64,000 nucleotides of DNA from Beaufortia kweichowensis (taxonomy: Eukaryota; Chordata; Actinopteri; Cypriniformes; Gastromyzontidae). Below the pieces are notes generated by a model, which was not told the origin of the DNA, ran no database searches, and worked only from the letters and a program-made list of their open reading frames with translations. The stretch lies in the NCBI GenBank assembly GCA_019155185.1, contig CM032805.1, positions 2,784,239-2,848,238 of the forward strand, read 5' to 3'. Each line of letters begins with the position of its first letter. Positions within the stretch are counted from its first letter, which is position 1. Made by a program: the position numbers and the translations under genes. Positions 1 to 11,095 of the stretch are shown one piece after another.

Positions 1-240
1 TTTACGTAATATCCTAATGATTTTTGACATGAAAGAAAAATCTATCATTTTGACCTATACAATTTATTGTTGGCTATTGCTACAAATACACCTATGCTAC
101 TTGTGACTGGTTTTGTATACTTTAATTTAATTACTTATTCATTTGTTTATAATTTTGTCTACCGATTGTATTCATAATTTTATACAGGAAGTTGACAGTT
201 ATTGAAAATAACAATTTATTTTTATGTGTTTTTTTAATAG

Positions 241-3200
241 GTCACTGCTGGCATGCCTCTGCCAAAAGAGTATATTGAGGAGGTAAGATTGTGTTAGATC
301 CCCTGCTTTTGTTTGAGCTTTTGAAACTTTTTGAAAGTGTTTGTTGATGCATTTATCACCTTAAGGGGTCAAGTGTTCACTTTTGCCATCCTCAAATTGA
401 GTAGTGATTACTGGCAACCACTAGGGATGTGACGAGTTCTTGTGCCATGAGATTCCACACCTCTTACAACCATTAAAGAATTGAGACAAATAGAATTACT
501 AAAGATAATAAAGTATCAAAGTATAATTATTAAAGTTTTATTAACATAGTGTCATTGCATGTTTCTAAGACTATGGCCACAGTTAGATAATGAACAATGA
601 AATATTGATGAAAGTGGTACTGAACTCTTTCAGAATCTGGCACTGCTGGAAGCTGGATGTGGTAACCTGAAGAAACAAGTGGAAAATGCTCAGCTCTTTG
701 GAGTGCCAGTGGTTGTAGCTGTCAATGCATTCAAGTAAGACTGCTCTTAAGAGTTCAATTGATAGAATAAAAATATTTCAAGTTGCTGTGTGAATAAGCT
801 GTGCTATAAGTACCTATACAAAACTTGGTTCTTTAGCGGTTCTTTGGAGTGGTTAAGGTGCTATATGGCACCTCTAATGGTCCTACATATTTGACGAAGA
901 TAGGTCCCATGTTTTCACTAAAGTGGTTTCCCTATAATTACGAGCCAAAAAACAACTTGTAGCTCTATTTAGCACCATTTATTAGAGGGCAATTTTTACA
1001 TAGTTTGCTTTTCGAAAAAGTGCAAACACAATGACTTTGCCTTATCTTTCAACATTTCTTGTTTGAGTTAATCCATGAAAGGTAGGTGAATTGCCACAAT
1101 GTGTTGTGCTACACACAGTATCCACCAGGTGGCGCATGGAACAACATACTGTATCTCTACTCTCAGTCATATAATCAGATTTCTCTTTAAACACTTAAAG
1201 TTTGCAGTTCTTCTTTATTTGATTTTAAAATATGCTTATAGATTACTACATCCCATACAGTAGAATTAACATTATTCTCAATGTCATGAATTGGTAACTG
1301 CACAATTAATGTTTATAAACGTTGACTGCACATTTAATACAAGGTGACAGAGGAGAGTTACTGCTGTAAGGATGGGGAAAAAAACACCCAAAAACCACCC
1401 ACTGGCCCAACGTCAGAGTCCAGTGGTAATGGTACCAGAGGTTATGGCTAAAGCAATTTAACAATGTCGCTCCCGCTTACTATTATTAAAAGGTATCCAT
1501 GTAGCCCCATACAATCGCCTATATAATGCAATTGCATAACAACTTAGTTAAAGTTAAGTAATTTGGATAACCAGACGTTATGGCTAAAGCAATTTAACAA
1601 TGTAGCTCCCGCTTACTATTACTAAAAGGTACCCATGTAGCCCCATACAATCGCCTATATAATGCAATTGCATAACAACTTAGTTAAAGTTAAGTAATTT
1701 GGATAACCAGAGGTTATGGCTAAAGCAATTTAACAATGTAGCTCCCGCTTACTATTACTAAAAGGTACCCATGTAGCCCCATACAATCGCCTATATAACA
1801 ACTTAGTTCAAGGCTCAGATAATAATCAGAGGTTATGGCCAGCACCGTAAGGGATTTCATCTGACCCCATATAGTTATTAACATAACTACATAACAACTT
1901 AATCAAAACCGAGACAATGATCAGAGGTTATGACTACCACTATGATAGCCCCATATAGTGAATGCAATTGCATAAAAACTTAGTAAAAGTAATTTAGATA
2001 ATCAGAGGTTATGGCTAAAGCAATTTAACAATGTAGCTCCCGCTTACTATTATTAAAAGGTACCCATGTAGCCCCATACAATCGCCTATACCAAAACTCT
2101 TCTCTGCCTGAACAGAGGATACAATCCGACTGCATAACAACTTAATTATTTAAATACACTTAACCCTGGTCGTAGCATTGCGGTAACACGGATGCATCAG
2201 AATCAGAAGCCAATAATTCAGAGTATTTAGAATTGATATAAACATAACAATTTATTAATCAGGTAAACGAAAGCAATGTTTTAACATCTAATTCAAACAA
2301 TTTAGTAAAGTGATCAATTAATGTAAAACAGTCAATAATGCAGAGATGAGAGAATTTAGAAATGTTTACCTGACAATCAAAGCTACACACAGCAACTGTG
2401 CGGGAAATCCGTTTACAGACTCCGACTATAAGAACTACACACATCAACTGTGCGGGAGATCCATTTACAGACTCCCAGAACCTTTTGCTTGCTTCCCTTA
2501 AATACCCAAACCAAAGTATACTTCCTCCAAATGGAGATGTAATTTACATTGAAAACACTCTGAACCTGATCAGGCCCAAATGGCCATTTTCATGAAAGAG
2601 CCCAGGAAGGACACACCCACAGCAGTGAGCAGAATATCTCCAAACTCCTTAAACCTTTGTTATGATCTGCTCCACTGTTGTGGGGATAAGACCATTGTGT
2701 GAGTCGCACTGAGACATTTTAAATGATATGAGACATGAATATTTAGATACTTTGATCACACAGAATGTGGTATATCTTAAATACAGTTCATAGGTGAGTT
2801 TTGGGGATCTCTGAGCTGAGGGGAAGTAGATGGAGAAGAGGGGGAGAAGGAGACAGATGTGAAGGTGTGAGTTCGCAATCAGCATCCTTTGAGGTGTACT
2901 ATCTGAGATGGGGATGCAGACTCTGTGGGGGAACTCATTATGTTGCAAAGAGTCCTTTGTTCCCCAGGATGTGATGTCCTTTTGGTTTGGACATCATGGC
3001 ACCAGTCTTACACTGCTTAAAGTTGAAAGACTTTGGCTACGTTTACACAACATCAATGTAGCGAACGACGTTGGGAAAGTTTTTGCTTTGCGTTTTAGAA
3101 AAGTTCCATGTACACATGGCAACGTGGCAAGTGCTGTAGAATATTAAAATACTGTTAATGTTGTCTTATGTTTGCAGGACAGACACAGATTCTGAACTGG

Positions 3201-5591
3201 ATCTGGTCTGTAAATTGGCTAAAGAAGCTGGGGCATTTGATGCTGTGCGCTGTTCTCACTGGGCTGATGGAGGTGCTGGTGCCTTAGATCTTGCCAGGGC
3301 AGTGGAAAATGCTGCAAACTCACCCAGCAACTTTAGATTCCTTTACGATACCGAGGTAACAAATAATAAGAAAATAGGTTGGTTTAGCATTGCAAGGGTG
3401 GTTTTTTTATCTTATTGTGTCAAATTTTACACAGTAGTAGACATTTTCTTAAAAGACATACTGTAAGACCTATTATGGATTTTATCATTTTCCACTGTAG
3501 TTAGTGTGTAATGTCTTTTTGAGAATAAGAAGAGCTTGCGTTTTCATTTCATCTGTTCACAGCTTAGTTCTGGTGATAAATTTGGTTACATTTCATCTCA
3601 CTTTCACTTTATGCACTGTTAAAGCTCTTCTGTGGAATACATGGATGTTGTTTTATATAAAAAAATAATAATAAAATAAAGCATGTGGTTATAAGAGACG
3701 GGTCTTTACTGGAAAACGCTCTAAGCAGGTGACCAATTACAACAGACTAGGCAAGCATGACCAATCTATTCTGAGAGAAGTGAAGAGATTGGTGCTGCAA
3801 GAATGTAAAATATGTCAAAATTTAACCAAATAAGCCTGAAAACCTTTTCTAGTACACCCCAAAAACAATATAAAAGACATAATAGGACCCATTCAATGTT
3901 CTTTGCATGCATATTTCAGTGTACACTGTTGTTTTAATAACCAGTTTGTGTCTGTGTCTTACAGCAACCTATTGTAAATAAGATCAGAATTATTGCTCAA
4001 AAGATCTATGGTGCAGATGACGTTGAACTGTTGCCAGAGGCCCAGCAGAAGGTGGACCTGTACAACAAACTGGTATGAAGATTATTTTCATTTATTTATT
4101 GTGCCTTATTAAATGCTTCAAGGGGAATAGAATGTTTACTTTTATAGTCCAAAATAAATGAACACGGTGTTAAATGCAGAGATGTTTTTTTAAACTGAGA
4201 TTGTTGAACACCCTTTATCACCTTATTTGAGGCAACTGTATTATCAAAAATAGTGCGATTTGTCTGTATAGCCATTAGACATGAACTTCATGACAAATAA
4301 CAATATAGCAAATAACAAAATGTAATAGGTTGAAGTCGTTTTGTATGTGTATATTCATATTCCAATTTTATGTTTCATATAAAATTTATATTGCTTTTGT
4401 CCCCTTTAGGGTTTTGGAAATTTACCCATATGCATGGCAAAAACCCACCTGTCTCTCTCTCATGATGCTGAGAAGAAAGGCGTCCCCACAGGATTTGTTC
4501 TTCCCATCCGTGACATTCGTGCCAGTGTAGGAGCAGGTTTTCTGTATCCACTGGTTGGCACAGTGAGTAATATTATAATAATAACACATTTTCTAAAATG
4601 TTACTGAAAATGAATATAGAAACAGTTGTGTGAAGAAGTTTGGTAACGCTTTCTAATGTATAGTGCTTTATAGAGGATATGTAGTGAATTATAATGCAGG
4701 CGTTATGCCTTATAATATGTTGTATCATCTTTATAATCATAATTATCTAAATAATTATCTAACTAATTAAAAGACTTTATTGTATTTACCTATTAGTGGT
4801 TATATGTACTGTAGTTATTACACTTTTGGTTTGTTTTATTGTTGTCTTATTTTAAATGAACTTTTTTATTTACTTGTTTATTACTACTTGTTTTAGTTTT
4901 TAGTTATCTGGTTTAGTTTTAGTTTATGTATGAATTTGTTCACTCTTAGCTATTTTGTTATGTGCTTTTCTCATTTTGATTAATATTGCTTTTTAGGTTT
5001 AATTTGTTTTATTCAGTTGTAGTTTAGTTTTATTTATTCCAATTGTAGTGTTTAAACTTAAATTTCAATTTATTGCTTAGGCAACATTTGTAATTCCTCA
5101 TTTAGTTTCGATAATTTAAGAATATTTAGGTAAATAGCACTAGAGTTAACATTAGCAAATTTATTGGGTTATCCATTTATTTTTTAAATCAAAGTTGAAT
5201 TTGCAGATGTGTTACATTGTGTGACTGTGCTCCAAATGTAAACAACATACAAGTAAAGTCAAGACATACACAATCTTTCAGCATCAAAGCCTTTATATTT
5301 AAGTAATATTTATTTAAGAAATATTGATTTATCGTTTATGTGCCAAAGTTAAAAGTGACTTTTGCAAAATTCGATCAATATTTAGCATTTCCATCAGCTA
5401 TATCTGTAAAGGTTCTGATGCACTACACCTTGGGAAGCATTGTAATTATAAAAAATTCATACAGCACTAATTACATTCAAAAAAATTATTTTCTTATGCA
5501 GATGCCAACTATTCCAGGCCTTCCAACTCGTCCTTGTTTCTATGACATTGATCTAGATCCTGAGAGTGGAAACATTGCTGGACTGTTCTAA
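241..5591 (+). CDS. mthfd1: C1-tetrahydrofolate synthase, C-terminal exons (MTHFD1 type)
   Basis: Six exons encode the last 223 residues of the 10-formyl-THF synthetase domain, which makes 10-formyl-THF from formate, THF and ATP. Exons: 241-282, 634-734, 3178-3355, 3965-4072, 4410-4562, 5502-5591. All have AG/GT borders and phases that join without a break (phase 2 at 734/3178, phase 0 at the other joins). Recognisable blocks are VVVAVNAFK, GAFDAV, IIAQKIYGADD, GFGNLPICMAKTHLSLSH, IRDIRASVGAGFLYPL and the family ending GLPTRPCFYDIDLD...GLF. The 5' part of the gene lies left of the window. IRDIRASVGAGF and GADD..LLPEAQ favour cytosolic trifunctional MTHFD1 over mitochondrial MTHFD1L; paralogue a or b cannot be told. 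No frame damage is seen. The 735-3177 intron carries a minisatellite and an LTR-like repeat. Confidence 0.93.
1436..2090. repeat. intronic minisatellite, about 136 bp period
   Basis: The motif GTTATGGCTAAAGCAATTT recurs with GTTATGG at 1441, 1577 and 1713 (exact 136 bp spacing), then in shortened or degenerate units at about 1832, 1927 and 2008. The first three units are nearly identical. It lies inside the long mthfd1 intron. Confidence 0.85.
2170..2960. repeat. LTR-like dispersed repeat, copy A
   Basis: Shares landmarks in the same order with 6640-7640: an AACAATTTATTA block, a stretch reading ACCTGACAAT followed by CTGTGCGGGAAATCC or a variant, a TTTACAGA block, short frames ending in a proline-rich region, and a purine-rich tract near GGAGAAGAGGGGGAGAAGG. 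Within it, 2385-2420 and 2430-2470 repeat one another. No internal coding region and no clear target duplication were found, so the element class is uncertain. Confidence 0.4.
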
Positions 5592-5833
5592 ATGGCCCAT
5601 TTTAATTAGGGTATGTAATGTTCTCTCTCATATAAATAAACATAATATAACATGTTACAATTACAATTGTATGTGTCTTAATATATTTTTTCATTTGATT
5701 AATATTGCAGGTTATAGTGTTTTGCACAGGATTGCTTGCACTGGACAACAGAACATCTTTCAGAGCAATGATTACAGATATTGTTAATGTTTCTAACAAT
5801 TGTGTTGATATAATAATTGTAACTCAGTTACTA

Positions 5834-5889
5834 AATAATGTTGTTACTAAACTGGAGCAAAAATAATGTTGTTACTAAACTGGAGCAAA
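5834..5889 (+). repeat. 28 bp tandem duplication in the mthfd1 3' UTR
   Basis: Two adjacent 28 bp units beginning AATAATGTTGTTACTAAACT, starting at 5834 and 5862. The second runs straight into the AATAAA signal. Confidence 0.85.
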
Positions 5890-5895
5890 AATAAA
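5890..5895 (+). promoter_or_regulatory. polyadenylation signal of mthfd1
   Basis: AATAAA about 300 bp after the stop codon and directly after the 28 bp tandem repeat. AATAAA also occurs at about 5635, but this is the last candidate before the tRNA-rich region. A 3' UTR intron between about 5611 and 5710 (GTATGT ... TTGCAG) is possible. Confidence 0.55.
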
Positions 5896-6118
5896 GGTTT
5901 TCCTGGTTTGTCTGGACTAAACATTTTTACAAATGTTTACAGTTGTGCAATGGAAGCATTTTTGCATTTAAGTTGTAATAAAAATGGAAAAACATTTGAC
6001 CAAATAGATGTACATTTCTTACAGTACAGCCATTTTAGAAGCCTCTTTCATAAGTAATTGTTTCCACTTTAATAATGACATTGTGAGCTGCACTGCATAG
6101 TAGGGCAAAAGAAGTGTA

Positions 6119-6190
6119 GGGGATGTAGCTCAGTGGTAGAGCGTATGCGTCGCATGTAGGAGGTCCTGGGTTCAATCCTCAGCTCCTCCA
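6119..6190 (+). tRNA. tRNA-Ala-like gene, anticodon CGC, probably decayed
   Basis: The 72 nt segment has the Ala layout GGGGATGTAGCTCAGTGGTA with box A and a GGTTCAAT-type box B. The anticodon loop is G-T-CGC-A-T. The acceptor stem has mismatches at positions 5 and 6 and the anticodon stem has one, so it is likely a pseudogene. It starts a unit repeated at 9408, 9779, 49415, 49771 and elsewhere. Confidence 0.6.
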
Positions 6191-6364
6191 ACTGTTCTTA
6201 CGAGTTTGTGAATCGTTGAACATGCACGTCCTTGCGTTCTTGTGTCTTGATGTACGTTTCTGGAAAGCCTATCTCTTCACCTTCTCCTCTACCTGAGAAA
6301 CCTCTCTCTTGACTTTCTCATGGGTAAATAGTGTCCTCGCTGTCGAAAATGATGCAAGACAACC

Positions 6365-6425
6365 TGGTGAGGGCATGTAGCTTTGTGGTAGACCGCATGC
6401 TTTGCGATCTCTAGCATTTCCCACT
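6365..6425 (+). pseudogene. degenerate tRNA-Ala-derived segment
   Basis: GGGCATGTAGCTTTGTGGTAG followed by CGCATGCTTTGCGAT resembles the D arm and anticodon arm of the Ala-like units but lacks a T arm. Similar segments recur near 49960-50010, 50505-50545 and 61805-61860. Confidence 0.45.
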
Positions 6426-6639
6426 TTAATAATGACATCATTGTGAATCCAATGGCGTGGGCGAAGGTATCAGCGCGTTCAGTCTTCTCTTAGTGCAGTT
6501 AATAGAATTGACTCTGTTCATAAATAAAATCTGACTCCAATTTTAATATTATTTATTAATCTGATTATTTCAATTAACTGTTGATCACAATTTGGATTTA
6601 ATTCTTTATAACTTCTCATACTCTTCATTATTCGTTCAT

Positions 6640-7640
6640 TAGGGACCCGATGTCGCACAGAGCCTCACTCCGGCCGGAATAAGTGGGTCTCACGATCACA
6701 GAATTGTCAGTCTGGTCTTAGTCAGAGGATGCAGTGTTGACTAATATCATTAAGCCTGGCCTCTCTATGCTTGCTCAGGACAAAATAATTGAATGATTTA
6801 GCCACGTTCATACAACTTGCTAAGGCAGGAATTCTGGTGAATGTGCTCCATGCTCCATTCAACATCAAAACCCCAGTCTGATCTTATCCTGAACATAATC
6901 TTCTGCGGTAACACCAGACTCCTTCTAATCTACTGAAAATAACCATTTCTGAAGAAATTTTAAATGAATCAATAATAACAATTTATTATGCCAGGCAGGT
7001 AAAACATTAATTAAACAATAGAATAAACTATACAAATTTAGTTTCAATGTATAGAAGTGATCAACAGAATATAAAAGTAATAAATACGAAGTCATACCTG
7101 ACAATAGAGACACACACCTATGGTGTGGGAAGTTCTGGTTACAGAATGCTTCCCTGAGCATTTTGCCAAGCCACCTTTTATACACAGATAAGACAAAGAG
7201 TCATAAAATGTTAAACTAGAATTGGTTGGTCAGGTTCTCGTGACCTAAAGGGACACCCAACTGAAATAGTCATTAACTATAAAAACAGCCCTGGGGAAAA
7301 CACACCCAGAGCAGGAGTGTGTACTTTCTCCCAAGTTCTTAACCTTCTTGTTCACTCTGTTCTATAGTTATATAAATTAGACCTGTTTACCCATCGCACC
7401 CAGACCTTTAAAATGATACCAAACTTGAAGTTGAAACCTTATTGACATCACAACATATACACATACATGCTTGTAACTTTCCAGTCTTCAGAATCTGATA
7501 GAGGGAGGAGGGGGAGAGAAGCAGGAACTTAGGAAGAGGTAAAAGACAGTGCCTGTATACTGTATCAGCACCACCTGGGGAGATGCAGGAGACTTGTCTC
7601 CCGAGAACCAACACCAAAAGGCTTTTATTATTTTATAGCA
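6640..7640. repeat. LTR-like dispersed repeat, copy B
   Basis: Diverged relative of 2170-2960. Shared blocks are AACAATTTATTA, ACCTGACAAT...CACACACC, the GGTGTGGGAAGTTCTGGTTA region and a GGGAGGAGGGGGAGAGAAGC tract. No coding region is recognised. A retroelement LTR is one option. Confidence 0.4.
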
Positions 7641-7744
7641 CATCTCCACTTAACCAGCTGCCTTACTGCCCTGAATTCATGATCTAACAGCAGCGTTAAC
7701 AAAGGCTAAGAAATGGGTACCCATCGCCCAAACAGGGACTTGGC

Positions 7745-7816
7745 TGCCGTGACCCGGATTTGAACCGGGGTTGCTGCAGCCACAACGCAGAGTACTAACC
7801 ACTATACAATCACGGC
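7745..7816 (-). tRNA. tRNA-His (GTG)
   Basis: The reverse strand reads GCCGTGATTGTATAGTGGTT ... TGTGG ... CCGGTTCAAATCCGGG ... CACGGC, a complete 72 nt cloverleaf. The acceptor stem GCCGTGA/TCACGGC pairs fully, the T stem is perfect, and the anticodon is GTG. It looks intact. Confidence 0.92.
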
Positions 7817-7957
7817 ACTCTACCAGCCCTTGTATGGGGTGATACGTGTAGCTGCCCCTGAAAACATCGGACAGGAGAGGATTGGCAGCTTGAGGTGGGG
7901 TCAATTTTTTGCTATATATGCTCATGTAAAGCTCAAACAAAGCTTTAGGTAAGCATA

Positions 7958-9108
7958 CAGGTGCTGGTCATATAATTAGAATATCATCAAAAAGTTGATT
8001 TATTTCACTAATTCCATTCAAAAAGTGAAACTTGTATAATGTATACATTCATTCCACACAGACTGATATATTTCAGGTGTTTATTTCTTTTAATTTTGAT
8101 GATTATAACTGACAACTAATGAAAACCCCAAATTCAGTATCTCAGAAAATTAGAATATTACTTAAGACCAATACAAAGAAAGGATTTTTAGAAATCTTGG
8201 CCAACTGAAAAGTATTAACATGAAAAGTATGAGCATGTACAGCACTCAATACTTAGTTGGGGCTCCTTTTACCTGAATTACTGCAGCAATGCGGCATGGA
8301 GTCGATCAGTCTGTGTCACTGCTCAGGTGTTATGAGAGCCCAGGTTGCTCTGATAGTGGCCTTCAACTCTTCTGCATTGTTGGGTCTGGCATATCGCATC
8401 TTCCCCTTCACAATACCCCATAGATTTTCTATGGGGTTAAGGTCAGGCGAGTTTGCTGGCCAATTAAGAACAGGGATACCATGGTCCTTAAACCAGGTAC
8501 TGGTAGCTTTGGCACTGTGTGCAGGTGCCAAGTACTCTTTGCGAATCTCCCCCACATTTTTGAATTGGTTTTGTTTCACAATCCTCCCCGGGGTGCGGTT
8601 ATCCCTATTGCTTGTACACTTTCTTCTACCACATATTTTCCATCCCTTCGCCTCTCTATTAATGTGCTTGGACACAGAGCTCTGAGAACAGCCAGCCTCT
8701 TTTGCAATGACCTTTTGTGTCTTGCCCTCCTTGTGCAAGGTGTCAATGGTCGTCTTTTGGACAACTGTCAAGTCAGCAGTCTTCCCCATGATTGTGTAGC
8801 CTACAGAACTAGACTGAGAGACCATTTAAAGGCCTTTGCAGGTGTTTTGAGTTAATTAGCTGATTACAGTGTTGCACCAGGGGTCTTCAAAATTGAACCT
8901 TTTCACAATATTCTAATTTTCTGAGATACTGAATTTGGGGTTTTCATTAGTTGTCAGTTATAATCATCAAAATTAAAAGAAATAAACACTTGAAATATAT
9001 TAGTCTGTGTGGAATGAATGTATACATTATACAAGTTTCACTTTTTGAATGGAATTAGTGAAATGAATAAACTTTTTGATGATATTCTAATTATATGACC
9101 AGCACCTG
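7958..9108 (-). mobile_element. Tc1-like element, non-autonomous, 1151 bp
   Basis: About 200 bp imperfect terminal inverted repeats begin CAGGTGCTGGTCATATAATT at 7958 and end with the complement at 9108. The element is flanked by TA at 7956-7957 and 9109-9110, the expected Tc1/mariner target duplication. Inside is a shortened transposase frame on the minus strand. Confidence 0.92.
8316..8825 (-). pseudogene. internally deleted Tc1 transposase
   Basis: A 169 aa frame, about half the usual 340 aa. The N-terminal helix-turn-helix part is present (MGKTADLT..., then EAGCSQSSVSKHI). It then passes through KNVGEIRKEY to the C-terminal catalytic block NWPANSPDLNPIENLW. The central region with the first two catalytic Asp residues is missing, so no active enzyme is expected. 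The element could only move with a transposase supplied in trans. Confidence 0.88.
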
Positions 9109-9192
9109 TATACATGTACTGATCTCACTTCAAGCAATTAAGCCTGACAACATATAAAGGGTTGTAAGCCAGACACCCAAGGGGGCTGCTAA

Positions 9193-9274
9193 CGTAGTTG
9201 GCAGTATTTGAACCTGTGCGGGGAAACCCCAATGGATTTCTAGTCCATCGCCTTAACCACTCGGCCACGACTAA
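9193..9274 (-). tRNA. tRNA-Ser (AGA), slightly decayed
   Basis: The reverse strand carries TAGTCGTGGCCGAGTGGTTA, anticodon arm GACTAGAAATC (AGA), the long Ser variable arm and GGTTCAAATACTGCC. Length is 82 nt. Position 1 is T instead of G and one T-stem pair is lost. Related copies are at 49195-49275 (minus) and 61280-61360 (plus). Confidence 0.75.
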
Positions 9275-9407
9275 AACTGACAGTGAGAGAACATCTGTTT
9301 TCCTGCATTGCTGTGGCTTTAACAAAGGCTAAGAAATGGGCACAGATCTCCAGAACAGGAAACAATTAATAGTGCTTTCCCATCGCATGGTAGGCAAAAG
9401 ACACGGA

Positions 9408-9479
9408 GGGGATGCATCTCAGTGGTAAAGTGCATGCCTTGCATGTATGAAGTCCTGGGTTCAATCTCCAGCATGTCCA
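9408..9479 (+). tRNA. tRNA-Ala-like (TGC)
   Basis: GGGGATGCATCTCAGTGGTA, anticodon loop CTTGCAT (TGC), GGTTCAATCTCCAGC, total 72 nt. The acceptor stem has a mismatch at 4:69 and the usual GTAGCTC is GCATCTC, so activity is doubtful. Confidence 0.6.
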
Positions 9480-9615
9480 ACTGCTCTTATGAGTTTGTGA
9501 ATTGTTAAGCTCGCATGTTGTTGCTTCTTGACTTACGATTCTGAGAAGCCTCTCTCTTCACCTTCTCATGTGTAGATAGAGCCTTCACTCTCTACAATGC
9601 CCCAAGACAACCTGA

Positions 9616-9722
9616 CGAGGGGACGTAGCTCAATGATGGAGGGCATCTTTGCAATCTGCAATTTCAACCAGCTGGAAAGTTGGACTTGTGACCAGAACGT
9701 TGCCGCTTCGATTCCTAGTACT
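9616..9722 (+). other. second tRNA-like segment of the array unit
   Basis: It starts GGGGACGTAGCTCAATGATG (box A like), continues with a long imperfect stem TTTCAACCAGCTGGAAA, and ends with CTTCGATTCCTAGTACTTG, close to a T arm. It recurs at 49620-49725, 51313-51422 and 61055-61165. It does not fold into a normal single tRNA and may be a tRNA fusion or part of a tRNA-derived SINE. Confidence 0.45.
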
Positions 9723-9778
9723 TGCAGTACCACAATTAATAGCACTTCTCCACTGCATGATAGGGCAAAAGAGATGCA

Positions 9779-9838
9779 GGGGATGTAGCTCAGTGGTAGA
9801 GCACATAGAGATCCTGGGTTCAATCCCCAGCATCTCCA
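9779..9838 (+). pseudogene. tRNA-Ala lacking its anticodon loop
   Basis: The acceptor stem GGGGATG/CATCTCC, D arm and T arm are perfect, but the sequence passes from GTAGAGC to CACATAGAGATCC. About 12 nt including the anticodon are gone (60 nt instead of 72). Confidence 0.75.
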
Positions 9839-10036
9839 ACTGTTCTTACAAGTTTGTGAATTGTTGAACACGCACGTTGTTCCATCTTTAAGTCCGATTC
9901 TAAAGACCTCTATGTTCACTTTCTCATGAATAAATAAAGCCCTCACTTTCAACAATGCTCCAAGACAAACTGGTGAGGGGTATACCTTTGTGTTAGAGGG
10001 CAGCATCATTATTGGAGATTGACCACAGTAAGTACT

Positions 10037-10095
10037 GTGTCGAACTTACTTTCAATTAGTCTTTTAGCAAAGTGCCCTGAGCCTTTATCTATGCA
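10037..10095. repeat. 58 bp dispersed repeat, copy 1
   Basis: The segment ending TGCCCTGAGCCTTTATCTATG recurs at 17462-17520 with two mismatches. The flanks differ. From 10096 to 10506 nothing further is recognised. Confidence 0.7.
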
Positions 10096-10506
10096 TTTGT
10101 TCCTGTGCAAAACACTTTCAAAATTTTCTTGGCAATGACCTGGATTTACTTATGTTGTTATGCAATCGAAAAGTTGTCTTTGTAAATTCTTTGTAAATGA
10201 GTGTGGAAAGATTGCCCTTCTTTCTTTCAGCTATTGCATGTTGCATAGCAGACAAATTTGCATGCTGTTTCTGTGCCTTCAAATCCGAGTGAATGGGTGA
10301 CAAAACGAAACCTGTGGACCTGTCCCTACAGATCGGGTATTAAAGTCACCCTTTATGACTCAAAAGGGGAGAATGTGCATTTGGTTGTGTTAATACATTT
10401 CCAATCACTCCTGAGCAAACCTTCTGTGTCAGTTAGAGAGTCGCTACTGCAAATCGGCTCCCTGGAACTATCTTCATCCGGTTATTCACTAAAGCAGGCA
10501 AAGACA

Positions 10507-10578
10507 GGGCTCGTCCGGGATTTGAACCCAGGACCTCTCGCTCCCTAAGCGAGAATCATACCCCTACACCATCGAGCC
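10507..10578 (-). tRNA. tRNA-Pro (AGG)
   Basis: The reverse strand reads GGCTCGATGGTGTAGGGGTA, anticodon loop TTAGGGA (AGG), GGGTTCAAATCCCGGACGAG. The full 72 nt is present, with one mismatch each at acceptor pair 7:66 and in the T stem. Its 3' end plus CCA is exactly complementary to the primer site of the gypsy element at 59790-59807. Confidence 0.85.
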
Positions 10579-11022
10579 AAAGGACAAAAACAACACTTGG
10601 ACACATGGTCTACACAGACAGGAAACGTCAAGAAACGTCGCCTATGAATACCATCTCTTAAAGGGTCTTAAAGCCCCTCTCTTTCTACTGTTCAGCCTCA
10701 GACTTACTCGAAAATACTCCAAAAGTGTACTTAAGTAGAGTACCCATGTAAATATACTTCGTTACTGTCTGCCTCTGATAATAGGCTTTGGTTTTGTGGG
10801 AGGATACAAAGTGGGGAGAGAGAGGAGACTGCATGTAACATGCAGGATCTGAAACAAATCAACACTGCTAACTGGAACGCCTGCACCATGAGCACACACT
10901 GATAAGATGGATAGCAATTTTTTTTACATTTACATCTTTTTTACATTTAATCGACTCAAACACTTTTCAGACCACACTGAGCTGATGAATACAAATGATG
11001 AATACAAACATGTATTCATAAA

Positions 11023-11095
11023 CTGTCGGTACAGCATGAGGGTCGTGGGTTAATAATTAATCTCAGGGTCATGGGTTCGAGTCCCACGTTGGGCG
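11023..11095 (+). pseudogene. rearranged tRNA-Lys
   Basis: D-arm-like GTCGGTACAGCATGAG is followed by an insertion, then AATCTCAGGGTC, GGGTTCGAGTCCCACG and GTTGGGCG, the 3' half of tRNA-Lys. The anticodon is not preserved in place. The rest of 10579-11533 holds nothing else that can be identified. Confidence 0.65.

Noticed and set aside
1436..2090. Possible CRISPR-like array because of regular repeats
   Set aside because: The repeats are about 136 bp, contiguous, without unique spacers, and lie in a vertebrate intron.
8257..8855. Plus-strand frames over the Tc1 element
   Set aside because: Antisense of the transposase, which has clear motifs on the minus strand.
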